Below are positions 1 through 8,235 of a DNA stretch of 64,000 nt, piece by piece; within the stretch, counting starts at the first letter, position 1; each line of letters opens with the position of its first letter. The notes beneath the pieces are model-generated. The model had not been told where the DNA came from, searched no databases, and was given only the letters and a program-made list of their open reading frames with translations. A program made the position numbers and the translations under genes. This DNA comes from Candidatus Acidiferrales bacterium (lineage in GTDB: Bacteria; Acidobacteriota; Terriglobia; Acidiferrales; UBA7541), in the NCBI GenBank assembly GCA_035934015.1, contig DASYYH010000027.1, positions 242,911-306,910 of the forward strand, given 5' to 3'.

Positions 1-373
1 TGTGCTTCCAATCGGAGATAGCCGCCTTGATGGCGTCCTCGGCGAGCACGGAGCAATGGATCTTCACCGGCGGAAGCGAAAGCTCGCGGACGATGTCCGT
101 GTTCTTGATGGCGAGCGCCTCTTCGACGGTCTTGCCGCGGACCCATTCGGTGGCGAGCGAAGAACTGGCAATCGCCGAGCCGCAGCCGAAGGTTTTGAAC
201 TTCGCTTCCTCGATGACGCGGGTATCGGGATTGATTTTCATCTGCAGCTTCATGACGTCGCCGCATTCCGGCGCGCCGACGAGGCCGGTGCCGACGTTTT
301 TATCCTTCTTGTCGAGCGAGCCGACGTTGCGCGGATTATTGTAGTGATCGATCACTTTGTCCGAATAAGCCAT
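1..373 (-). CDS. iscU: Fe-S cluster assembly scaffold IscU (partial, C-terminus outside window)
   Basis: Scaffold on which IscS-derived sulfur and iron are assembled into [2Fe-2S] clusters in the cytoplasm. The reverse strand reads MAYSDKVIDHYNNPRNVGS, the typical IscU start. The conserved ligands are visible: Cys37 in APECGD with Asp39, Cys64 in FGCGSAIAS, and His106-Cys107 in KIHCSVLAEDA. About 124 residues are present and the 3' end runs off the window. Two in-frame ATGs lie next to each other (376 and 373); the second is better spaced from GGAGGG and gives the canonical N-terminus. It lies downstream of iscS on the same strand, separated by about 190 bases of palindromic repeats. It is the last visible gene of the isc group. 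Confidence 0.95.
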   Translation of the reverse strand, partial: MAYSDKVIDHYNNPRNVGSLDKKDKNVGTGLVGAPECGDVMKLQMKINPDTRVIEEAKFKTFGCGSAIASSSLATEWVRGKTVEEALAIKNTDIVRELSLPPVKIHCSVLAEDAIKAAISDWKH

Positions 374-398
374 CATGCCCTCCAAAAAAATTTGTTCA

Positions 399-481
399 GT
401 TCTGCATCGCAGAACCTATGAACTTCAGGGGTTAAAACCCCTGAAGAACCGAAGCCGATACGCCGGAGCTAAAGCTCCGGC
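399..481. repeat. Cluster of three short perfect palindromes between iscS and iscU
   Basis: Three stem-loop sequences follow one another: arms 399-405/409-415 (GTTCTGC, 3-base loop), arms 423-433/436-446 (CTTCAGGGGTT and its complement, 2-base centre), and arms 462-470/473-481 (GCCGGAGCT and its complement, 2-base centre). They fill most of the iscS-iscU gap. No T-run follows, so they are unlikely to be intrinsic terminators. They resemble small interspersed (REP-like) palindromes and could stabilise or process the isc mRNA. Confidence 0.75.
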
Positions 482-561
482 CCCCTAAAACTGCATATTC
501 CCTGCCTGCCCGCCACGGCGGGCAAGCTCGTCGCCGCACCTCGGAATGACAACATTACAAA

Positions 562-1785
562 TCACGCTGTTTTCCAATTCATTTTGCTGACGTCGACGCC
601 TTCTTCCTTGGCCATTTCGTAGAGCGGCGAAAGCTCGCGGAGACGCCTCACGGTCTCGACGACGCGATCGGCAACGTAGTCCACTTCTTCCTGCGTGTTG
701 AACCGGCCCAGGCCAAAGCGAATCGAGGTATGCGCCAGATCTTCGCCGACGCCGAGGGCTTTTAGGACGTAACTTGGCTCGAGCGTCGCCGAAGTGCACG
801 CGGAACCGCTGGACACGGCGACGTCGTTGATGCCCATCAGGAGCGACTCGCCTTCGACATAGGCGAAGCTGATATTGATGTTGTTGGGCAGATGATGCTC
901 CATCGTGCCGTTGATGAATGTTTCGTCGAGCTGCGACATGATGCGCTCCTTCAGGCGGTCGCGCAGCGCGCCGAGCCGCTTGGCCTCTTCTTGCATCTCC
1001 AGGCGACAAAGTTCGCAGGCCTTGCCGAATCCGACGATTCCGGGCACGTTCAGCGTGCCGGAACGCATCCCGCGTTCGTGGCCGCCGCCATCAATGATAG
1101 CGGTCAACTGCACGCGCGGATTCTTGCGGCGAACGTAGAGCGCGCCGACGCCCTTCGGGCCATAGAGCTTGTGCGCGGAAATGGAGAGCAGATCGATTCC
1201 ATCTTTCTGCACATCCACTGGCACCTTGCCCACCGCCTGCACGCCATCGCTGTGGAAGAAAACGCCCTTCTCCTTGGCGATCTTGCCGATTTCCGCGACC
1301 GGCTGAATGACGCCGATTTCGTTATTGGCGTACATGATGGTGATCAAAATCGTCTTCGGCGTGATGGCATTGCGCAGCTCGTCGAGGCTGATGCGACCGT
1401 CCTTGCCCACGGGAAGGTAGGTCACTTCGTAGCCTTCTTTTTCGAGGCGCTTGCAGGTGTCGAGTATGGCCTTGTGTTCGGTGACCTGCGTGATGATGTG
1501 GTTGCCCTTTTCGCGGTACATCTCCGCGACGCCCTTGATGGCCAGATTGTCGGATTCGGTGGCGCCGCTGGTGAAGACGATCTCCTTCGGCGTCGCGCCG
1601 ATGAGCTGCGCTACCTGCGCGCGCGCGTTTTCGACTCCCTCTTCGGCCGACCATCCGAAAGCATGATTGCGGCTGGCGGCGTTTCCGAATACTTCGGTGA
1701 AGTATGGCGTCATGGCGGCGACAACGCGCGGATCCACCGGCGTGGTCGCATGATTATCCATATAAATCGGCAGCTTGATTCCCAT
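562..1785 (-). CDS. iscS: Cysteine desulfurase IscS
   Basis: PLP-dependent enzyme that takes sulfur from L-cysteine, leaving alanine, and passes it as persulfide to IscU and other acceptors. The protein has 407 residues from the start chosen here. It carries the N-terminal [11 protein letters not shown], His105 (TEHKA), the PLP lysine Lys206 in [12 protein letters not shown], and catalytic Cys330 in the mobile loop [14 protein letters not shown]. The longer loop and length fit the IscS (group I) type and not SufS. AGGAG lies directly against the upstream ATG (1791) but 6 bases before the ATG at 1785, so 1785 is preferred. It sits between iscR and iscU in the same orientation. Confidence 0.95.
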   Translation of the reverse strand: MGIKLPIYMDNHATTPVDPRVVAAMTPYFTEVFGNAASRNHAFGWSAEEGVENARAQVAQLIGATPKEIVFTSGATESDNLAIKGVAEMYREKGNHIITQVTEHKAILDTCKRLEKEGYEVTYLPVGKDGRISLDELRNAITPKTILITIMYANNEIGVIQPVAEIGKIAKEKGVFFHSDGVQAVGKVPVDVQKDGIDLLSISAHKLYGPKGVGALYVRRKNPRVQLTAIIDGGGHERGMRSGTLNVPGIVGFGKACELCRLEMQEEAKRLGALRDRLKERIMSQLDETFINGTMEHHLPNNINISFAYVEGESLLMGINDVAVSSGSACTSATLEPSYVLKALGVGEDLAHTSIRFGLGRFNTQEEVDYVADRVVETVRRLRELSPLYEMAKEEGVDVSKMNWKTA

Positions 1786-1811
1786 TCTCATCTCCTAGAT
1801 TTTCGTAATGC

Positions 1812-1863
1812 GTCAGTTTGAATTTTGACTCTTTGTGTCACGATCAAGAAAATTCAAACTGAC
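1812..1863. repeat. 52-bp stem-loop element, copy 1
   Basis: Perfect 15-bp inverted repeat (GTCAGTTTGAATTTT, arms 1812-1826 and 1849-1863) around a 22-base loop. It lies between the iscR stop and the iscS start. The same element in the opposite orientation occurs at 55527-55578, with identical arms and a loop that differs at only a few bases. It may be a REP/MITE-like mobile palindrome. Here it could also lower read-through from iscR into iscS. Confidence 0.85.
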
Positions 1864-1870
1864 CCATGGC

Positions 1871-2308
1871 CTAAATTCGCAGCTCGACCACCTCGGAAGC
1901 CGGGGCGTCGTCCGCCATCTGTGAAATCGTTACTTTGCTCAACATTTCGAGAATGCTGTTGTTCACTTTGCGCAGCGGTTCTTTGATGGTGCACGTTTTG
2001 GACTGCTCGCAGTTTCCGTGATGCGTGACGCAGGACGTGAGCGACAACGGGCCGTCGATGGCGTCAATGGCTTCGAGGGCGGTGATCAGCCGCGCATCGC
2101 GCGCCAATGTGTAGCCACCGCTCGAACCGTGCCGCGCGACGACGATTCCCACGCGCGCCAGCCGCTGCAGAACCTTGGCCATCAATGGCGTGGAGATGCC
2201 GTACGCTTCGGCGATGTCCGCTGCGCTGCACGAGCCTTCCTCGGCGTGCAAGGCAAGATGCTTCAAAGCGATCAGCGCGTAATCGGATTTTTTCGACAGT
2301 TTCAGCAT
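1871..2308 (-). CDS. iscR: Rrf2-family Fe-S cluster regulator, IscR-like
   Basis: 145-residue winged-helix repressor of the Rrf2 family, first gene of the isc group. It begins MLKLSKKSDYALIALKHLA, typical of the family, and has the recognition-helix region GISTPLMAKVLQRLARVGIV followed by the wing HGSSGGYTLAR. Three cysteines, Cys93, Cys100 and Cys106, match the [2Fe-2S] ligand cluster of IscR, with one extra residue between the first two compared with E. coli (C-x5-C-x5-C). By family knowledge the cluster-loaded form represses its own operon and so senses Fe-S demand. A matching operator lies 13 bases upstream (2321-2345), which supports this assignment over other Rrf2 proteins. Confidence 0.88.
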   Translation of the reverse strand: MLKLSKKSDYALIALKHLALHAEEGSCSAADIAEAYGISTPLMAKVLQRLARVGIVVARHGSSGGYTLARDARLITALEAIDAIDGPLSLTSCVTHHGNCEQSKTCTIKEPLRKVNNSILEMLSKVTISQMADDAPASEVVELRI

Positions 2309-2320
2309 GTCGTCGCGACC

Positions 2321-2345
2321 ATATACGACTGCTCAAGTCGCATAT
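2321..2345 (-). promoter_or_regulatory. IscR type-1-like operator
   Basis: 25-bp imperfect palindrome with half-site pattern ATA-N3-GACT-N5-AGTC-N3-TAT, the same architecture and spacing as the enterobacterial IscR type-1 site. Ten-base arms match with one mismatch. It sits between the -10 box and the iscR start, where a bound repressor would block transcription. Confidence 0.75.
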
Positions 2346-2347
2346 TT

Positions 2348-2377
2348 ATATTAGGCCTTTTCTCCTGGGGTTGTCAA
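2348..2377 (-). promoter_or_regulatory. Sigma-70-type promoter of the iscR-iscS-iscU group
   Basis: On the reverse strand a perfect -35 TTGACA (2372-2377) is followed after 18 bases by TAATAT (2348-2353). The predicted transcription start falls inside the IscR-like operator. Confidence 0.7.
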
Positions 2378-2563
2378 GAGCTAGATTTGAAGCAAACCTA
2401 TTGCTAACATGCAGTTAAATCAGGACTAATTGAGTCCAATTTGGCTGGTTTGGTTCGCACAGCGAACGGCAATTTGGCGCGGTTGAATGGCAAACTTTCG
2501 GCGTCGAACCGTCATTTCTATTGCCACCGCCAAAACCCATTTTTCCGGCTCGCGAGCGGAGTT

Positions 2564-3445
2564 TCAAGGTTTCCACTTCTCGAGAAAATTTTCGACATCC
2601 TTCGGGGCAATTTTCGTCGTGTTCTCGAAATCGCCTTGCTTCTGGGAGACGAGCAAATTCCCATTGGCGTCGAGCACGGCCAGGCTGGGAACACCTTTTT
2701 TCAGGGGAATCTGATATTTGCCGGCAAGGTCCAGATTTTTGTCGTACTGGCCGATATTGATGTGCACGACGACGTAATTCGGATCGAGGATTCGCTCAAT
2801 GGCCGGATAGTGAAACGAAGCGTCCAAGACATGGCAGTCGTAGCACCAGTTGCCTCCGAAATCGAGGAGCACGCGCTTGTGCTCACGTTTGGCAACGGCC
2901 AGACCCAAGCCAATGTCCGTTCGCGCCTCGGTCGGATCGGGATAGAGGTCCGGCTTTGACTCGACCGGCTGAGGCATGGTCCCGAGATACGATCGTGCCG
3001 TAGCTACAATCAGCGGCTTGCTGTTTTCGTCCATCCAATACTGGGCGATGGTCGCAAAACGCTTCGTGATTCCATCGTTGACGCGCAGAGTCGCTTCAAG
3101 GGTGAACATCACACTCTGCACGCCCGGCTGCGGCGACTGAATTCGCAGAATCTTCGTGTCGAGGCGCTCGAGGCCCACTGGTTTCAAGGCCGACCAAAAA
3201 TCCGGCTCGGCCGCGGGGTTGGGATCGTCGCCTTTGGGTGTGCGCAGCGTCGCGGGCGGTTCCGTGCTATAGAGGGCGCGCAGAGCGGCCGCGTCTCCGG
3301 AAAGCACCGCCGCTTTCCAAGTCTCCAGCGGTGCAAAACTTTCCGCGGCTGATGAACCTTGTGCTTGCGCTGCGCTCGCCATTGCGGCGCAAACTAACAA
3401 CGCCGCCAGAACAGCGCCCATTCTTAGCTTGCCTATTTTTATCAT
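2564..3445 (-). CDS. Secreted thioredoxin-fold protein with N-terminal SnoaL/NTF2-like region
   Basis: 293-residue protein from the start chosen here; the ORF extends upstream without a plausible signal sequence. Residues 1-29 form a signal peptide (MIKIGKLRMGAVLAALLVC, cleavage near AQA). Residues about 35-155 (ETWKAAVLSGDAAALRALYS) resemble NTF2/SnoaL-like domains that bind small ligands. Residues about 175-290 are thioredoxin-like, with the redox motif Cys201-Tyr-Asp-Cys204 in FGGNWCYDC and a cis-Pro segment KGVPSLAV. The likely role is periplasmic thiol-disulfide chemistry, but the substrate is unknown. It is divergent from the blaI-like gene and is not obviously part of an operon. Confidence 0.75.
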   Translation of the reverse strand: MIKIGKLRMGAVLAALLVCAAMASAAQAQGSSAAESFAPLETWKAAVLSGDAAALRALYSTEPPATLRTPKGDDPNPAAEPDFWSALKPVGLERLDTKILRIQSPQPGVQSVMFTLEATLRVNDGITKRFATIAQYWMDENSKPLIVATARSYLGTMPQPVESKPDLYPDPTEARTDIGLGLAVAKREHKRVLLDFGGNWCYDCHVLDASFHYPAIERILDPNYVVVHINIGQYDKNLDLAGKYQIPLKKGVPSLAVLDANGNLLVSQKQGDFENTTKIAPKDVENFLEKWKP

Positions 3446-3594
3446 GTTCGCCCGCTTTCCCAGCGCACGCCCACAAATCAGAATCCGGCCGCAACAAATT
3501 ATACGTTTTCGTCGCGCCTCCGAAAGCGATAGAATTCCGGCACGCGTATGCCGAGAGAGGATGTCGGCCACGATACTAAGGATGCGCGATTCGA

Positions 3595-4044
3595 ATGACG
3601 CGATTCATCAAAAAGCCGACTGAGGACGCGACCGACTCGCCAATTGGGCTGTTCGACCTTGGGCAGCTCGAACTCGGCGTTATGGAAATTCTCTGGCGGC
3701 GGGGAGAATCAAGCGTTCGCGACGTGGTGGGGAAAATCGCGCGGCCTCTGGCGTATACCACCGTAATGACCACGCTCGACCGGCTGTATAAAAAGAATCT
3801 GCTGGAACGGCGCAAGTCAGAGCGCGCATTCCTTTATTCTCCGCGACTCTCGCGCGCGGATTGGGAACGCAAACGCGCCGGCAATCTGGTCGCAGGATTC
3901 CTGGGAGGCACGCAGCCTTTGCGTGACCTTCTGATTTCCTGTCTTGTTGATGCCGTGGGCGAAAACGACCGGGCGCTGCTCGACGAGCTGGAAAAGAAAG
4001 TCCGCGAACGGCGGAAGGAACTTTTCCGAAGAGGGCGCTCATGA
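3595..4044 (+). CDS. BlaI/MecI/CopY-family transcriptional repressor
   Basis: 149-residue winged-helix repressor. The N-terminal half has the family signature LGQLELGVMEILWRRGESSVRDVVGKIARPLAYTTVMTTLDRLYKKNLLERRK (long match seen across residues about 20-75), followed by the dimerisation helices. In the bla and mec systems such a repressor leaves DNA when cleaved by its partner metalloprotease. The next gene overlaps by 4 bases (ATGA) and encodes that kind of protease, so the two are translationally coupled. The first gene after the pair is a TonB-dependent receptor with a palindromic operator candidate, which may be the target. No beta-lactamase is nearby, so a resistance role should not be assumed. 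Confidence 0.88.
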   Translation: MTRFIKKPTEDATDSPIGLFDLGQLELGVMEILWRRGESSVRDVVGKIARPLAYTTVMTTLDRLYKKNLLERRKSERAFLYSPRLSRADWERKRAGNLVAGFLGGTQPLRDLLISCLVDAVGENDRALLDELEKKVRERRKELFRRGRS

Positions 4045-5021
4045 CACTGCCCTATGCGCTCCGGCTTCTCTGCCTCTGCTTCGCCGCATTTTTCCTGATT
4101 CATGCGGCACTGAGCCTACTGGTTCGTTTTTTTTCGCCGGCAGCGATTCGTTTGAGCGAATCCGTGCGTCCGCGCCTCGCCGCACGCGTTCTTTTTTTTC
4201 TGCGGCTGACGCCTTTTGTTTTGACCATTTTCGCCGTGGCGGCCTTCTGCATACCAAGCTATCTGTGGTTTGAAGCCAATGCCGCTCCTGAACAAGTCGG
4301 CATCCTTTGTGTCTTCGCCGCGATCCTCGGACTCGCGACTTGGCTTTCGTCCATCAGCCGCGTCGCTTCCGCGTGGTTCAAGTCGCGCCGCAATCTGCGG
4401 CATTGGGAGCGCTCTTCTCTCAGAAGACAAATTGGAGGTGAAGATTCGCGCGTCCTCGTCGTGGCCAGCGAAGCCCCGCTGCTGGCGCTCGCTGGCGTCA
4501 TTCGCCCGCGCATTTTCGTCGCCAATCGTCTGTTGCACGCTTTGCCGCCGGAACAACTGGATGCCGCTTTGCGCCACGAGCGCGGGCATACCGTCTCGCA
4601 CGATAATCTCAAGCGTCTCGTTCTTCTTTTCGCTCCGGGAATTCTGCCCTTCTTCCGCGGCTCTTGGCTGCTTGATCGTTCCTGGGCGCGATTCTCCGAA
4701 TTGGCCGCTGACGATTTCGCGGTCGCGGGCGATTCCTATCGGTCGCTTTCTCTTGCTGCTGCGCTTGTTCGCGCTGCGCAACTGGGTTCCTCTCCGGCCA
4801 TTTCACCATTCGCCAGTTCCCTGCTTGCCAGCGCCAGCGATCTCTCCGAACGCGTTGACCGCCTTCTCGGCGCGCAGCGGCCGGTTCGTTCGTTGCACAA
4901 AGGAACGCATTTCTTTTTTGCCGGCGCTGGTCTCGCCGCGCTCATTCTTCTGATTGCCGCCCTGTCGCGGCCCGAAACCTTTCATTCTGTTCACAGCCTC
5001 CTCGAACTTCTCATTCACTAA
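4041..5021 (+). CDS. BlaR1-like M56 membrane metalloprotease, short form
   Basis: 326-residue integral membrane zinc protease of the BlaR1/MecR1 (M56) family. Hydrophobic segments lie at about residues 8-30, 48-72, 86-105 and a last one near 290-312. The zinc motif is His179-Glu-Arg-Gly-His183 in ALRHERGHTVSHDN, with a downstream Glu/Asp pair in ARFSELAADDFAV acting as further ligand region. BlaR1 proteins of about 600 residues carry a C-terminal penicillin sensor; this one ends soon after the protease domain, so its trigger is not obviously a beta-lactam. It overlaps the repressor gene by 4 bases and presumably inactivates that repressor by proteolysis. Confidence 0.85.
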   Translation: MTLPYALRLLCLCFAAFFLIHAALSLLVRFFSPAAIRLSESVRPRLAARVLFFLRLTPFVLTIFAVAAFCIPSYLWFEANAAPEQVGILCVFAAILGLATWLSSISRVASAWFKSRRNLRHWERSSLRRQIGGEDSRVLVVASEAPLLALAGVIRPRIFVANRLLHALPPEQLDAALRHERGHTVSHDNLKRLVLLFAPGILPFFRGSWLLDRSWARFSELAADDFAVAGDSYRSLSLAAALVRAAQLGSSPAISPFASSLLASASDLSERVDRLLGAQRPVRSLHKGTHFFFAGAGLAALILLIAALSRPETFHSVHSLLELLIH

Positions 5022-5086
5022 ATCCCTAACTTCTTCGCTTCCGCTCAACCCTTCCGCGCTACCTGTCGTCGTCCATACGAGTTCTA

Positions 5087-5107
5087 ATTACGACCTGTGG
5101 TAGTAAT
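5087..5107 (+). promoter_or_regulatory. Candidate BlaI-like operator before the TonB receptor
   Basis: 21-bp near-palindrome with arms ATTACGACC and GGTAGTAAT around a 3-base centre; eight of nine positions pair. The TAC..GTA core is in the style of BlaI/MecI operators. It lies 54-74 bases before the preferred TTG start of the receptor and 66 bases after the protease gene. Confidence 0.5.
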
Positions 5108-5160
5108 TCGGCGCCTGCATTAATTTCCATTTGTTTCTTCTATTTCACGAGGGGCCGACC

Positions 5161-8100
5161 TTGAGGAATTGGCGGATTGCAATTCTCCTTCTTGCGCTTT
5201 TCCTATTTTCTCCGCCCGGCCAGGCGCAGGATTTTCGCGGCAGCATCGTCGGTGAGATCGTAGATGCGACCGGTGCGCGGGTTCCCTCGGCGAAAATCGT
5301 GGCTCGCTCGACACATACTTCCTTCGAGCGAGAGACGACCTCCGATGCGCACGGCGAATTCCGCCTGGAGGATCTTCCTCCGGGCCCGTACCACCTGACC
5401 GTTACGGCTTCAGGCTTCGCGGAGGCCACGTCTGACGTCTCTGTTGTCGTGAGCTCCGTTCAGGATGTTAGCGTCACATTGCGGCCCGCGTCGCTTCAGC
5501 AAAGCGTCACAGTTCAAGGACAGTCTTCTTCCATCACCACCGAACCAATCGACATTACCAGTGCGGTCCACGGCGGCGCAGTCACGCCGCAGGATCTTGC
5601 GACCATTCCGCTGGCGCATCGCACATTCGCGAATATTGCTTTTCTTGTGCCCGGGACGGAGCCCGTTGAGCCCTCCGACCCCACAAAGGCGCGCATTACC
5701 GCCGTTTCCTTCGGCGGCAGTTCGGGACTGAATGACGTCCTGAGCGTGGACGGCGGCGATAATTCGGACGACTACATCGGAGGCTTTCTGCAGAATTTTT
5801 CGCCGGACGCGATCCAGGAATTCGCTGTTCAGTCCTCGCAACAGAATGCGGACACGGGACGCACGGTCGGAGGTTCGGTGGAAATCACGACGAAGCGCGG
5901 CACAGATGAGTGGCACGGCGAAGGCGCCTTCCTGGAACGCGCGGCAGCCCTGAATGCGCGGTTCCCCATCGAAAATCCCGCGCCGCTTCCGAAGCAGCCT
6001 TTCTCTTCCCAAGATTACTCCGCCACGCTCGGTGGCCCGATCGTGAAGCACAAGCTGTGGTTTTTCACGTCGTTCGAATACCAGCACGAAAACGCCAGCA
6101 TCGGCTACAGCCCGGCGAGCCTGACGCAGTTCAACGCGCTCGCTTCGATTGCCACGGATGGACTGATTCCTGGCGTGAATTCGATCGCCGTTCCGAACAA
6201 CGTCCCGGTGCCTTTTCGCGACGCGATGGGTTCCGCGCGCATCGATTGGTCGCAGTCCAATCGCTCGCAGTGGTTTTTGCGCACCTCGGAGGACAATTAC
6301 ACGGCCAACAACTTCGCGGTGCAGCAAGGCACCCTGCCATCGACTGGCGCCGACTGGCACAGCAATTATCTGAACATGGTGATCAGCAACCTATTCTCGT
6401 TCAGCCCGACGTGGCTTGGTTCGTTCGTCTTTGACGCCAGCGGCCTGCACCTGACGGAAGTTCGCAATTCGGACTACGGTTTCGCGCTCGCGTTTCCCTT
6501 CAGCGCGACGTCGCAGACAATTTCCGGTTATGAAACTTTTGGGGACAACCAATTCGTTACGCCGATCACTGCATTCCCGGTTCTGCGCAACCAGGAAAAA
6601 TACCAGTTTCGCTATGACGTCACTCATGCGACGGGCGATCACAATCCGCACTTTGGCGTGGATTTCATACACGAACCGGTGCTGAGCGGAGCGCTCTCAG
6701 GGACGGCGGAAACCTTGATCACGTATCCGAATGATCCCGCTTTTTATGCCGCGAATCCGTCCCAGTTCTATTTTAGCTCGCAATGCGCGACAGCACCATC
6801 GGATCCGGCCATCACATGCACTCACACGCCGCAAAGCAATGGCAGTTTTTCGCAGGATATACAGCGCCTCGGCTTATATGCCGAGGACTTCTGGCGGGTA
6901 ACACCGCACCTGACGATTGATCCGGGAATTCGTTACGACACGACATGGGGACTGTTCACCGGCTCGGGGCAAACGCAATCGCAGAATCCCGCGTATCTGA
7001 CACTGCAAGCGCTGCAAATTCCGCTTATCAACGGCGCGCCGCATGACGATCGCGGACAGATCGCACCGCGCCTTGGGATTGCGTATTCGCCGGGTTCCTC
7101 GGAAAGCACGGTGATTCGCGCCGGCATCGGCCTGTACTTCGACGACCTGGCGCAAAACGGCTGGGTTACCGCACTGCAGGCCGTCAACACGGTCCCCGGG
7201 CGTTGCACGGTTGTGAGCAATGTGCCGACAGGCTCGGGATGCTTGCCCGGAGGGGCCGAAGGCTCGATCATCGCACCCGGTTATAAAACGCCCTACGCTC
7301 TGCACGCGAGCGCGGGCGTGGAACACGCGTTCAACGAATCCTGGTTGATGAGCGCGGACTGGACGCATGAGGAAGGTAATCACGGATTCCGGCGCTATCA
7401 ATACGAAGCGGGATACACGCTGACCACGCCGCTGATCCCGACATCCGATCCGAATTATCGGGCGGATCAGCAGGCCGTCGTTCCGAATTTGCAGATTTTT
7501 CGCAGCGACAATCGTTCGCGCTATGACAGTCTGACCATCCACCTGCAAGGCAACGTGACGCGACATGTCAACTTAATCGTGAATTACACGCTGTCGAGGG
7601 CCGACACGTGGGGCTGCGTTCTTGCCGAGCTATTCGATTACGTAAACGGGGTTTGCAATCCGCTCAATCCATTCGGCCCGGGAGATTACGGGCCATCGGG
7701 CGAAGATGTGACCCATCGCGCCGTCGTCGCGGGAGTTTTTCATTTGCCGGGCGGATTCGAGGCAAGCACGCTTTCACAATTCGAAAGCGCGCGTCCGTTT
7801 ACGATGACAACACCCGTGGATGTAAACGGGCTGGGCGATACAGTGGACGATCGTGCAGTCATCAATGGAGTGCAGACTTCGCTCGATGAATTTCGCGGCA
7901 CGCCCTACATCCAGGCGGATGCGCGCATCATGCGGCCTTTCAAAATCAATGAACGCTACACGTTCATGCCCTACATTGAAATGTTCAACCTCTTCAATCG
8001 CAACAACCCGGGAGCGAACTACGTGACGAATCTCGCGGCGCTGCCCACGCCAGTGAATAACCTCGCCAATGCCACGGCGCTGTGCATGAATCCTCCGGCC

Positions 8101-8235
8101 TGCACGACGATGCAGCCGATTACGAGCCTCAATCAACTGCGCGTGGCGGCAGGGGGACTTGGCGATTTCTTCGGACCAGGGACGACGGTGGGGATTCCGT
8201 TCGCGGCGCAAATCGGCGCGCGACTGACGTTTTAG
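5161..8235 (+). CDS. TonB-dependent outer-membrane receptor with carboxypeptidase-regulatory-like N-terminus
   Basis: About 1024 residues. A signal peptide (RNWRIAILLLALFLF, cleavage near GQAQ) is followed by a carboxypeptidase-regulatory-like beta-sandwich (GSIVGEIVDATGARVPSAKI, residues about 15-105), a plug domain and a beta-barrel ending in the typical terminal Phe (AQIGARLTF). This architecture is common in Acidobacteriota and Bacteroidota and usually imports large ligands. The substrate cannot be read from sequence. No ATG is available: TTG at 5161 follows GAGGGG at good spacing and starts right at the signal peptide; a TTG at 5131 would add ten residues. The upstream palindrome and the preceding BlaI/BlaR1-type genes suggest regulated expression. 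Confidence 0.88.
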   Translation: MRNWRIAILLLALFLFSPPGQAQDFRGSIVGEIVDATGARVPSAKIVARSTHTSFERETTSDAHGEFRLEDLPPGPYHLTVTASGFAEATSDVSVVVSSVQDVSVTLRPASLQQSVTVQGQSSSITTEPIDITSAVHGGAVTPQDLATIPLAHRTFANIAFLVPGTEPVEPSDPTKARITAVSFGGSSGLNDVLSVDGGDNSDDYIGGFLQNFSPDAIQEFAVQSSQQNADTGRTVGGSVEITTKRGTDEWHGEGAFLERAAALNARFPIENPAPLPKQPFSSQDYSATLGGPIVKHKLWFFTSFEYQHENASIGYSPASLTQFNALASIATDGLIPGVNSIAVPNNVPVPFRDAMGSARIDWSQSNRSQWFLRTSEDNYTANNFAVQQGTLPSTGADWHSNYLNMVISNLFSFSPTWLGSFVFDASGLHLTEVRNSDYGFALAFPFSATSQTISGYETFGDNQFVTPITAFPVLRNQEKYQFRYDVTHATGDHNPHFGVDFIHEPVLSGALSGTAETLITYPNDPAFYAANPSQFYFSSQCATAPSDPAITCTHTPQSNGSFSQDIQRLGLYAEDFWRVTPHLTIDPGIRYDTTWGLFTGSGQTQSQNPAYLTLQALQIPLINGAPHDDRGQIAPRLGIAYSPGSSESTVIRAGIGLYFDDLAQNGWVTALQAVNTVPGRCTVVSNVPTGSGCLPGGAEGSIIAPGYKTPYALHASAGVEHAFNESWLMSADWTHEEGNHGFRRYQYEAGYTLTTPLIPTSDPNYRADQQAVVPNLQIFRSDNRSRYDSLTIHLQGNVTRHVNLIVNYTLSRADTWGCVLAELFDYVNGVCNPLNPFGPGDYGPSGEDVTHRAVVAGVFHLPGGFEASTLSQFESARPFTMTTPVDVNGLGDTVDDRAVINGVQTSLDEFRGTPYIQADARIMRPFKINERYTFMPYIEMFNLFNRNNPGANYVTNLAALPTPVNNLANATALCMNPPACTTMQPITSLNQLRVAAGGLGDFFGPGTTVGIPFAAQIGARLTF

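Noticed and set aside
2..421. Rightward 139-residue frame over the left edge
   Set aside because: It is antisense to iscU, whose reverse-strand protein has all conserved ligands.
485..1821. Long frames antisense or out of frame to iscS (485-1009 and 892-1821)
   Set aside because: They lie over a clearly conserved cysteine desulfurase and have no motifs; typical of GC-rich codon patterns.
5410..6360. 316-residue leftward frame inside the TonB receptor
   Set aside because: Arg/Ala-rich shadow of a conserved receptor gene.
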